In this document: positions 1 to 5,565 of the stretch, one piece after another
Position numbering within the stretch: position 1 is the first letter of the stretch
Layout: every line of letters begins with the position of its first letter
Assembly: GCA_910586715.1 (NCBI GenBank)
Contig: CAJUJG010000076.1
Coordinates: 1 to 10,562, forward strand
Direction: 5' to 3'
DNA length: 10,562 nt
DNA from: an uncultured Lachnospiraceae bacterium
Lineage (GTDB): Bacteria; Bacillota; Clostridia; Lachnospirales; Lachnospiraceae
Program-made: the position numbers and the translations under genes
Notes under the pieces: generated by a model
What the model saw: the letters and a program-made list of their open reading frames with translations, nothing else
The model's database searches: none
Told to the model about the DNA's origin: nothing

Positions 1-19
1 CCATCAACATATTTATCAT
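1..19 (-). CDS. 5' start of a leftward gene cut off by the window edge
   Basis: Only the first codons are present, so the product is unknown. Two in-frame ATG codons are possible, at 19-17 and at 10-8 (reading M-I-N-M-L-M). The sequence AAAGGAG at 26-20 lies 9 nt upstream of the ATG at 10-8, which I prefer. GGAGG at 35-31 could serve the ATG at 19-17. A near-consensus promoter overlapped by a long inverted repeat lies directly upstream, and the untranslated leader would be only about 10-20 nt. Such an arrangement is common for genes encoding self-repressing regulators, but that is inference; nothing in six codons identifies a family. Confidence 0.45.
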
Positions 20-35
20 CTCCTTTGATACCTCC

Positions 36-64
36 ATCATATAATAAAGTGTACACAATGTCAA
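36..64 (-). promoter_or_regulatory. Strong sigma-A-type promoter, leftward
   Basis: On the minus strand a consensus -35 box TTGACA (64-59) is followed after exactly 17 nt by the -10 box TATGAT (41-36). Transcription would start near position 29, just ahead of the AAAGGAG ribosome binding site of the truncated gene. Box quality and spacing are the best in the window. Confidence 0.7.
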
Positions 65-87
65 TAGCGTACACTTTATTATATGAT
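36..87. promoter_or_regulatory. Perfect 19-bp inverted repeat over a promoter (probable operator)
   Basis: The left arm ATCATATAATAAAGTGTAC (36-54) is the exact reverse complement of the right arm (69-87), with a 14-nt spacer (55-68). The left arm covers the -10 box of the leftward promoter and the spacer holds its -35 box, so a dimer or pair of dimers bound here would block RNA polymerase. Because of the symmetry, the right arm also carries TATGAT (82-87) facing apbE, but the matching -35 position reads TGTCAA, which is poor. The dyad has no T-run and sits before a start codon, so it is an operator candidate rather than a terminator. The cognate regulator is not known from this window. Confidence 0.6.
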
Positions 88-207
88 TTGCATCTGATAC
101 TTATGTTATAAACAACCTCCATTTTATCAATATAATTTTTATAGCGGTCATGCAATCATAATGCAAAAAGAATTGAGTAAAAAAATCGTGCGTTTTTTAT
201 GTTGTTT

Positions 208-216
208 TGTTATACT
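208..216 (+). promoter_or_regulatory. Possible extended -10 promoter of apbE
   Basis: The sequence TGTTATACT matches an extended -10 element (TGnTATAAT with one mismatch) and lies 53 nt before the preferred apbE start. No convincing -35 box is seen 16-18 nt upstream, which fits an extended -10 promoter but leaves the call weak. The AT-rich stretch from 88 to 206 shows no supported gene. Confidence 0.35.
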
Positions 217-269
217 ATTCACAGGAATACGATTTGTCAGAGAAATTCATTATGAAACGGAGTCTGCTT

Positions 270-1367
270 ATGCGTTTTTATCATAAAACCCTTCTTTTTT
301 CAATTTTGATATTAGTTTTATGCTGTATTTTATTTTTAGGAGCCTGTGCAAAAAATACCGAATCCCAGCCTGTTTCCAAGACAGGTTTTGCATTTGATAC
401 CGTTGTTACGATTACCGTATATGACAAAGAAAAAAGCACGGTTTTGGATGCGTGTTTTGATATGTGCGAAACGTATGAAAAACTTTTCAGCGCAACGCGC
501 GAAGACTCGGAAGTTTGGAAAATCAACCATAGCGGCGGCGCGCCTGTTGCGGTTTCTTTTGAAACGGCATCGCTTATTCAGGCGGCGCTTTTTTGGTGCA
601 GTCAATCAGACGGAGCTTTGGATTTGACGATGCTTCCTGTTGCCAAGGAATGGCATATCAAGGAACAAATGACACAAGTGTCAGAAAATCCGGATTATGA
701 ATATTATATTCCGGATGCGTCTACGCTCGACGAACTTCTTGCACATGTCAATTATAAAAGTGTGGTAATTTATGATGAAAAAGGGACAGTCGTCGCGTAT
801 GATGAAACACTTTCCAAGGAAACTTCGTACCGCGTACAGCTTTTAGACAGCAACGCCGCCATTGACTTAGGCTTTCTTGCAAAAGGATATATTGCAGACA
901 GGCTGAAAGAATTTATGATTTCTGAAGGGATTGAAAGCGGCGTAATCAGCCTTGGCGGGAATATTCTTTTAATCGGAGAAAAACCGGACGGTTCAGCATA
1001 TCAGATTGGCATACAAAAGCCTTTCGGTAATGCGGGGGAAATTATTGACACGGTAAAAGAAACTGACACGAGTGTCGTTTCTTCGGGATGTTATGAGCGG
1101 TATTTTCGGGAGCCTGAAAGCGGACGGATTTATCATCATATTTTTGATACACATACCGGAACTCCTGTACAAAATAATCTCCTTGGAGTGACGATTATTT
1201 GCGATTCGTCGCTGCAAGGAGATGCATTAAGCACGTACTGTTATATTTTAGGACTTGAGGAAGGAATGAAACTGGTACAGTCGCTCGACGGAGTTCAGGC
1301 GGTGTTTGTGACGAAGGATTATGAAGTAATATGCCGAACACCTCATGTGTTTTCACAAAATCATTAA
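270..1367 (+). CDS. apbE: FAD:protein FMN transferase, ApbE lipoprotein
   Basis: This enzyme splits FAD and attaches FMN through a phosphoester bond to a Thr in target proteins on the outer face of the membrane. I chose the ATG at 270 (365 aa) because GGAG at 259-262 lies 7 nt upstream; in-frame ATGs at 207 and 252 have weaker or no sites. Residues 1-25 form a lipoprotein signal ending in L-G-A-C, with Cys26 the lipidated residue. Family motifs in order: FDTVVTI (42-48), LFSATREDSEVWKIN (72-86), AIDLGFLAKGYIADRL (197-212), SLGGNI (227-232), SSGCYERYF (271-279), YHHIFDTHTGTPV (288-300) and GDALSTY (317-323). D293, T297 and D318 match the usual Mg2+-binding positions. Length is normal and the gene looks intact. 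It runs toward the rnf operon, whose RnfD and RnfG carry target motifs, so those are its likely substrates. Confidence 0.93.
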   Translation: MRFYHKTLLFSILILVLCCILFLGACAKNTESQPVSKTGFAFDTVVTITVYDKEKSTVLDACFDMCETYEKLFSATREDSEVWKINHSGGAPVAVSFETASLIQAALFWCSQSDGALDLTMLPVAKEWHIKEQMTQVSENPDYEYYIPDASTLDELLAHVNYKSVVIYDEKGTVVAYDETLSKETSYRVQLLDSNAAIDLGFLAKGYIADRLKEFMISEGIESGVISLGGNILLIGEKPDGSAYQIGIQKPFGNAGEIIDTVKETDTSVVSSGCYERYFREPESGRIYHHIFDTHTGTPVQNNLLGVTIICDSSLQGDALSTYCYILGLEEGMKLVQSLDGVQAVFVTKDYEVICRTPHVFSQNH

Positions 1368-1495
1368 TCCTTCGGGTCCGTACCCGTCAAAATACAGCAC
1401 ACGCCGCTGTCCTTTGCATCCGCAATCACCTGCTTTGGCTCCTGAAACTGTTTACAAAACAGATTTAACCCAATATCATAATATCTTACCTTCAT
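1364..1495 (-). pseudogene. 5' remnant of a TatD-family metal-dependent nuclease gene
   Basis: An ATG at 1495 opens a 43-codon frame ending in TAA at 1366-1364. AGGAG at 1512-1508 lies 12 nt upstream. The translation contains YYDIGLNLF, then QF, then DAKDSGVCCILTGTD. This matches the N-terminus of TatD enzymes as I recall it for E. coli TatD (FDIGVNL..QF....DAGV..LLITGT). TatD proteins are about 260 aa, so roughly 85% is missing, including all later metal ligands; the piece cannot be catalytic. It is the last frame of the rnf transcript, 52 nt after rnfB, and its stop codon overlaps the apbE stop codon on the other strand. I infer that a rearrangement joined apbE to a broken tatD. A short independent peptide gene is possible but less likely. 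Confidence 0.6.
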
Positions 1496-1547
1496 GTCAC
1501 TTCAACACTCCTAAAAACGCCATACCTCGTGGACGTTTGGCACCGTC

Positions 1548-2354
1548 TTACGCAGACGGCACTTCCACAATAATTTTCTTCGGACACTTCTCTTTGCACG
1601 CACCGCACCCGATGCACTTTGACTGGTCAATATGCGCGTGGAAATCCGTCACGGTCACCGCCTCTGACGGGCAGGCTTTTACACATAAACCGCACCCGAT
1701 ACAACCCGTTTTGCACGCTTTCATGGTAACAGGTCCCTTGTCCTTAGAACTGCATGCCACCACGACCTTAGAATCATACGGAATCAGCTCAATCAGCCCT
1801 TTTGGACACGCCGCGACACACTTTCCGCACGCCTTACATTTTTCCCGGTCAACCTTTGCAATTCCGTCTACAATGTGTACCGCGTCAAACGGACATGCCT
1901 TAACACAGTTTCCGTATCCAAGACAGCCATAATTGCATGACTTTGCGCCGCCATCAGGCACGTATTTCACCATGCCGCAATCCTCAACGCCTGTATATTC
2001 ATAATTCTTCTGTGTCTTCTCACAATCGCCCACACATTTTACAAACGCGGTCATTCTCACGGTTTCCCCCGCCTCAACGCCCATAATCTGCGCAATCACG
2101 TTTCCGACCGTCTCACCGCCAACCGGACAGGCATTCACCGCCGCCTCGCCCTTTGCAATTGCCGCAGCAAGTCCCGAGCATCCCGGAAATCCACATCCGC
2201 CGCAATTATTGCCGGGCAGCGCGCCAAGCACCGCCTCCTCACGCTCGTCAACGTCCACCTTAAACACAATACTTGCCACACCAAGAAACACACCCAAAAT
2301 CAGACCCACCGCACCGACCACCACCAATGCAGTCAATATTGCTGAAATATTCAT
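1548..2354 (-). CDS. rnfB: Rnf complex subunit B, polyferredoxin
   Basis: RnfB is the iron-sulfur subunit that accepts electrons from reduced ferredoxin and passes them into the Rnf complex. The ATG at 2354 gives 268 aa beginning MNISAILTAL; AAGGAG at 2373-2368 is 13 nt upstream, rather far, but no better start exists. Residues about 4-30 form one membrane helix. A four-Cys Fes motif follows (C51, C54, C59, C76). After it come further Cys groups C107/C111/C126, C140/C144/C150/C154, C173/C176/C179/C183, C214/C218/C221/C224/C228 and C247/C250/C253/C257, several in the CxxCxxCxxxCP pattern of [4Fe-4S] ferredoxin domains. This rich set is typical of clostridial RnfB. It is the last complete gene of the operon, 90 nt after rnfA, and that gap holds a copy of the paired-hairpin repeat. 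Confidence 0.95.
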   Translation of the reverse strand: MNISAILTALVVVGAVGLILGVFLGVASIVFKVDVDEREEAVLGALPGNNCGGCGFPGCSGLAAAIAKGEAAVNACPVGGETVGNVIAQIMGVEAGETVRMTAFVKCVGDCEKTQKNYEYTGVEDCGMVKYVPDGGAKSCNYGCLGYGNCVKACPFDAVHIVDGIAKVDREKCKACGKCVAACPKGLIELIPYDSKVVVACSSKDKGPVTMKACKTGCIGCGLCVKACPSEAVTVTDFHAHIDQSKCIGCGACKEKCPKKIIVEVPSA

Positions 2355-2367
2355 ACCTATTACCCTA

Positions 2368-2434
2368 CTCCTTTCAAAGTCTGCAAGTTTTTGCCGAAAG
2401 CGCAAACCTGCCGCTTGAAAATTTTAATTTTCAA
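2368..2434 (-). repeat. Paired-hairpin repeat, copy 1 (rnfA-rnfB gap)
   Basis: Two hairpins stand in tandem. The first pairs GCAAGTTT (2383-2390) with AAACCTGC (2403-2410), with one G-U pair when read as minus-strand RNA. The second pairs TTGAAAAT (2415-2422) with ATTTTCAA (2427-2434), a perfect 8-bp stem. Copy 2 at 6929-6978 has the same order, orientation and near-identical arms. On the minus strand this copy also opens a TTG-started frame of 24 codons (2434-2360) that ends 5 nt before rnfB, but no ribosome binding site precedes it. There is no T-run, so it is not a normal terminator. Confidence 0.55.
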
Positions 2435-2444
2435 ATTTTCACAC

Positions 2445-3032
2445 TTATAACAGTCCCGAAAAACCGCAGAACGCAATCGCCATAAGTCCCGCCGTAATCA
2501 GCACAATCGGCATTCCCTGAAACGACTCAGGTACATCGTTATATTCTATCTTTTCCCGTATTCCCGCAAGAATCACAATCGCAATCAAAAATCCGACCGC
2601 CGTAAACAATCCGCTTGCAATGCTAAAGCCGATACCGTAGCTTTTCTGCACATTGGTCAGCGCAATGCCAAGCACCGCACAGTTTGTCGTAATCAGCGGC
2701 AGATACACGCCAAGCGCCTGATACAGAGCAGGAACATATTTTTTCAAAAACATCTCCACAAACTGCACCAGCGCCGCAATCACAAGGATAAACACGATCG
2801 TCTGCAAATACGTAATATCAAACGCTACTAAAATAAACCGGTAAATCACCGCCGTCACACCCGATGCAATCGTTATGACAAAAATCACCGCGCCGCCCAT
2901 GCCGACCGCCGTATTGACTTTCTTTGAAACGCCAAGAAACGGACACAAGCCTAAAAACTGGCTCAACACGACATTGCTTACCAAAGAGGAGCTTACAAGC
3001 AGCACCAATAAATCCTTTACCACATCCAGCAT
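2445..3032 (-). CDS. rnfA: Rnf complex subunit A, integral membrane core
   Basis: RnfA pairs with RnfE in the membrane, the two folding with opposite topology and together forming the electron path across the membrane. The 195-aa length is normal. The signature SQFLGLCPFLGV (24-35) carries the conserved Cys30, and TTNCAVLG (115-122) carries Cys118; in characterised Rnf and Nqr complexes the equivalent Cys residues of both subunits bind a [2Fe-2S] cluster in the membrane. Hydrophobic stretches cover nearly the whole chain, fitting six helices. The ATG at 3032 has AAAGGAG at 3052-3046, 13 nt upstream, and a second weaker AAGG at 3044-3041, 8 nt upstream. A structured 121-nt gap separates it from rnfE; most other gaps in the operon are below 40 nt. 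Confidence 0.96.
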   Translation of the reverse strand: MLDVVKDLLVLLVSSSLVSNVVLSQFLGLCPFLGVSKKVNTAVGMGGAVIFVITIASGVTAVIYRFILVAFDITYLQTIVFILVIAALVQFVEMFLKKYVPALYQALGVYLPLITTNCAVLGIALTNVQKSYGIGFSIASGLFTAVGFLIAIVILAGIREKIEYNDVPESFQGMPIVLITAGLMAIAFCGFSGLL

Positions 3033-3076
3033 TTCTATATCCTTACTCCTTTCTACGTAAACCTTCCTGTTTTCCT

Positions 3077-3119
3077 AAAGAACGCTGCCTAAAACGAACT
3101 TGTTCGTTTTGCGTTCTTT
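3077..3119. repeat. Long hairpin in the rnfE-rnfA gap (inner element)
   Basis: AAAGAACGC (3077-3085) pairs with GCGTTCTTT (3111-3119). Inside it, AAAACGAA (3091-3098) pairs with TTCGTTTT (3103-3110) around a CTTG loop, leaving a one-sided 5-nt bulge (3086-3090). That is 17 bp in total. The neighbouring hairpin at 3122-3188 adds further structure. On the minus strand the element also forms a 26-codon frame (MKRTQNEQ...) ending in the rnfA ribosome binding site, but no ribosome binding site precedes its ATG at 3123. Function is unknown; an mRNA processing, stability or stoichiometry role, or a dispersed palindromic repeat, are both possible. Confidence 0.55.
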
Positions 3120-3121
3120 TC

Positions 3122-3188
3122 ATGTGAAACTTAGTAGTTCTTGGCGTTTCGTCCTATGGCGAAACGTCTTTAGAACTACTTTTCACAT
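3122..3188. repeat. Three-part hairpin spanning the rnfE stop codon
   Basis: Three stacked stems share one axis: 3122-3129 with 3181-3188 (8 bp), GTAGTTCT at 3134-3141 with 3172-3179 (8 bp), and CGTTTCG at 3145-3151 with 3160-3166 (7 bp). The 8-nt loop (3152-3159) contains the rnfE stop codon (3156-3154). One arm is therefore rnfE coding sequence and the other is intergenic. No T-run follows on the minus strand, so a classic terminator is unlikely. Confidence 0.55.
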
Positions 3189-3951
3189 TGGCAACCGAAC
3201 CCGACGGTGCATTTACGTCCACAAACCGGTGCGCACAGCCGCTGTCCTCACACGATGCACAGTCAAAGCTGCAGCCCGACTGAATCTTGTCGGCATTGTG
3301 CCCCTTCGCCTGCATTTCCCGTTTCACTCTGTTTTGCAGTGCCGTAAGCGCCGCAAGCACAAAAAACGCGCCTGGCGCCAAAACAAAAATGCTGACCGGA
3401 ACATATTCAACCGGCTCGCTTTTTCCAACCGCCGAAGAAATCAATTTAAGTACATTGTTGATAACAGGAACGCCAAACAGCTCCCCTGCCCCAAGCAGCT
3501 CCCTTACAATTCCGATTGCCGTAAGCGCCACCGTAAAGCCAAGACCCATGCCAAGCCCGTCAAAAAATGACGGCAGCACGCCGTTTTTCGAGGCAAACGC
3601 TTCCGCACGTCCTAAGATAATACAATTTACTACAATCAATGGAATATAGATTCCAAGCGCCGCATAAAGACTCGGAATAAAGCCCTCCAACAGCAATTCC
3701 GCCATTGTCACAAACGATGCCACAATCACAATAAATGCAGGGATTCGCACCCTGTTCGGTATGATATTGCGCAAAAGCGCGATAATGACATTGCTCAGCA
3801 CAAGCACCGCCGTCGTCGTCAGTCCCATTCCAAGTCCGTTGATTGCAGATGTGGTAACCGCAAGCGTCGGACACATTCCAAGCATCAGAACAAACGTCGG
3901 ATTTTCTTTCACAAGCCCGTTCCAAAATACCGTTGCATTTTTTTCTCTCAT
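3154..3951 (-). CDS. rnfE: Rnf complex subunit E, integral membrane core with Cys-rich tail
   Basis: RnfE is the membrane partner of RnfA. Conserved motifs are NPTFVLMLGMCPTLAVT (17-33) with Cys27 and VVNCIILGRAEAFA (107-120) with Cys110, the pair expected to share a membrane [2Fe-2S] cluster with RnfA. The chain is hydrophobic up to about residue 205. It then carries a hydrophilic tail of some 60 residues with C227, C231, C234 and C239 (C-x3-C-x2-C-x4-C). Classic RnfE and NqrD subunits are about 200-230 aa, so the 265-aa length reflects this tail; whether it binds metal is unknown. The ATG at 3951 has GGGGG at 3964-3960, 8 nt upstream, and the gene starts 15 nt after rnfG. The last codons lie in a long hairpin. 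Confidence 0.95.
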   Translation of the reverse strand: MREKNATVFWNGLVKENPTFVLMLGMCPTLAVTTSAINGLGMGLTTTAVLVLSNVIIALLRNIIPNRVRIPAFIVIVASFVTMAELLLEGFIPSLYAALGIYIPLIVVNCIILGRAEAFASKNGVLPSFFDGLGMGLGFTVALTAIGIVRELLGAGELFGVPVINNVLKLISSAVGKSEPVEYVPVSIFVLAPGAFFVLAALTALQNRVKREMQAKGHNADKIQSGCSFDCASCEDSGCAHRFVDVNAPSGSVANVKSSSKDVSP

Positions 3952-3966
3952 TTACCACACCCCCTA

Positions 3967-4572
3967 TCAGAAACTGTCAGCGGTAAGCAGCACATCACGG
4001 AAATACAGAAGTCCCGCATTGACACCGTTCACTATCGCATTTGTCGTAATTGTCGCGCCGCTGATTGCGTCAATCTCATTCTCGTTTGCCGCGCCTTGCT
4101 TTGTATAAGAAAACTGTTCTGCTTTTTTGTTTTCAAACTGCGGCACAAGCACGTCGCCCGCTTTCATTCCAAGACCTGCCGTCTCGGAAATACTCAAGAT
4201 TGAAATACCGTTTAACGTACCGTCAAGCGTCACACCCATTGAAAACTGAATATCGCCGCCGTACCCCTCATGGTCCGTCACGGTAATCACATACCCCGCA
4301 AGGTTTCCGTCACCATCCATCGCATACATCACTTCATCAATATCCACACCATTGACCGCATCGCTCATAGCCGCACCCTGCGCGTCCGTCACGGTTTCAA
4401 ACGCCGCTGCCGCCGCAAACACATCCGCACAAGCCTCCTGCTTTGCCTTTTCCTTCTGCTGCGCAATCGGCTCCTTTGTCACATCATAAACCACACCCAA
4501 AAGCAGACCTGCCACAACCGTAATAGCAAAAAGGATTAGCGCGTCTTTTATCATTGCCGATTTTTCATTCAT
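3967..4572 (-). CDS. rnfG: Rnf complex subunit G, covalent-FMN subunit
   Basis: RnfG is anchored by one N-terminal helix (residues about 11-30) with its FMN-binding domain outside the cytoplasm. The flavinylation motif DAISGATIT (168-176) is intact; FMN is expected on Thr174 of S-G-A-T, added by ApbE. I chose the ATG at 4572 (201 aa) over the ORF's first ATG at 4635, because AGGAG of the rnfD 3' end lies 10 nt upstream and the protein then begins directly before its membrane helix, as in the family. The start overlaps the end of rnfD by 8 nt, which suggests translational coupling. Residues 124-137 (ILSISETAGLGMKA) match the conserved stretch ahead of the motif in FMN-binding domains. Confidence 0.95.
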   Translation of the reverse strand: MNEKSAMIKDALILFAITVVAGLLLGVVYDVTKEPIAQQKEKAKQEACADVFAAAAAFETVTDAQGAAMSDAVNGVDIDEVMYAMDGDGNLAGYVITVTDHEGYGGDIQFSMGVTLDGTLNGISILSISETAGLGMKAGDVLVPQFENKKAEQFSYTKQGAANENEIDAISGATITTNAIVNGVNAGLLYFRDVLLTADSF

Positions 4573-5527
4573 TTTTTGACGTCTCCTTTCTGATCTTTTT
4601 CTTTCCAAACGCCGCAGGCTTTGTGAAATTCTCAATCAAAGGCACAAGCAGATTTCCCAAAATAATCGCATAGGAAACGCCTTCCGCCGAAGGACCGAAC
4701 AGTCGGAAAATTCCAGTCATAATGCCCAAAAACACGCCAAACACATACTGTCCCTTTGCCGTAATCGGTCGGGTTACATAATCCGTTGCCATAAAAAACG
4801 CACCCAGCATCAGACCGCCGCCCGCAAGCTGTGACACAAGATATTCCGCATCCAAACCACGCCCGCTAAAAAGCAGGATAAAAAGAATAAAGCTAATCAG
4901 ATAAGACGCCGGCACGCGCAAATCAATCACTTTCATCACAAGTAAAAACGCCGCGCCAACCAAAATCGCAATCATGCTCGTTTCCCCAATCGTTCCTGCC
5001 GTACGCCCGATGACCATATCCAACACATTTACGCCCTCTCCCGCTTTGATTGCGGCAAGCGGCGTCGCGCCCGTATAGGCATCGCAGTCAAAATTTGTCA
5101 TAATTGACGTAAACGAAATCAGCAGAAAACAACGCGCCCCAAGCGCAGGGTTCATAAAATTCTGCCCCAATCCGCCAAACAGCATTTTTACGACAATAAT
5201 TGCAAACGCTCCGCCGATTACGCCAATCCAAAGCGGTGCATCCGGCGGCAGGTTCAACGCCAGCAAAAGCCCCGTCACCACTGCGGAAAAATCCATAACC
5301 GTAATATTCTTTTTCATGCACCTGCCATATATGTACTCAGCAAAAACCGTCGTTAACACTGTGACAATCACCAGCAAAAGCGCATGAAACCCAAAGTTAA
5401 ATACGCCAAACACCGTTGCAGGCAAAAGTGCAATCACAACATACAGCATAATGCGCGATGTCGTGTCTTTCGCCCGCACATGCGGATTTGACGACACCTG
5501 AAACATTGTATCCAAACCGTTCTCCAC
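4565..5527 (-). CDS. rnfD: Rnf complex subunit D, membrane covalent-FMN subunit
   Basis: RnfD is an integral membrane subunit carrying a covalently bound FMN. The motif DAYTGATPLAA (149-159) is present, so Thr155 is the expected attachment site for FMN transferred by ApbE. Many hydrophobic segments cover residues 27-66 and 83-300, and NPALGARCFL (126-135) is a conserved NqrB/RnfD stretch. The start is a GTG at 5527 (320 aa): GGAGGAA at 5543-5537 lies 9 nt upstream, whereas the ATG seven codons later has no such site. It follows rnfC after 38 nt and overlaps rnfG by 8 nt. The length is normal for clostridial RnfD. Confidence 0.95.
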   Translation of the reverse strand: MENGLDTMFQVSSNPHVRAKDTTSRIMLYVVIALLPATVFGVFNFGFHALLLVIVTVLTTVFAEYIYGRCMKKNITVMDFSAVVTGLLLALNLPPDAPLWIGVIGGAFAIIVVKMLFGGLGQNFMNPALGARCFLLISFTSIMTNFDCDAYTGATPLAAIKAGEGVNVLDMVIGRTAGTIGETSMIAILVGAAFLLVMKVIDLRVPASYLISFILFILLFSGRGLDAEYLVSQLAGGGLMLGAFFMATDYVTRPITAKGQYVFGVFLGIMTGIFRLFGPSAEGVSYAIILGNLLVPLIENFTKPAAFGKKKIRKETSKNE

Positions 5528-5565
5528 TCTCTATCATTCCTCCGTTTCTTTATCTATAAGATACC

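Noticed and set aside
1..122. Minus-strand frame opening with ATG at 122 (MEVVYNIS...) and open to the left edge
   Set aside because: It has no ribosome binding site and runs straight through the inverted repeat and the consensus promoter; the well-placed start at 10 or 19 explains the region better.
1373..1386. CGGGT-CCGT-ACCCG hairpin just after the apbE stop as a terminator
   Set aside because: The stem is only 5 bp and no T-run follows on the plus strand; it also falls in the tatD remnant codons.
1543..1559. CCGTCT-TACGC-AGACGG hairpin at the rnfB stop as a terminator
   Set aside because: Six-bp stem and no T-run on either strand; not convincing.
1345..1932. Rightward 195-codon frame across the end of apbE and into rnfB
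   Set aside because: It is the antisense shadow of rnfB, with a low-complexity His/Pro/Ser-rich translation and no ribosome binding site.
2415..2434. TTGAAAAT/ATTTTCAA stem as a rho-independent terminator between rnfA and rnfB
   Set aside because: The stem is AT-only in its core, no U-run follows on the minus strand, and rnfB downstream is part of the same operon.
3560..3958. Minus-strand frame overlapping rnfE in another register
   Set aside because: It is a shadow of rnfE; the rnfE frame has the family motifs and the placed ribosome binding site.
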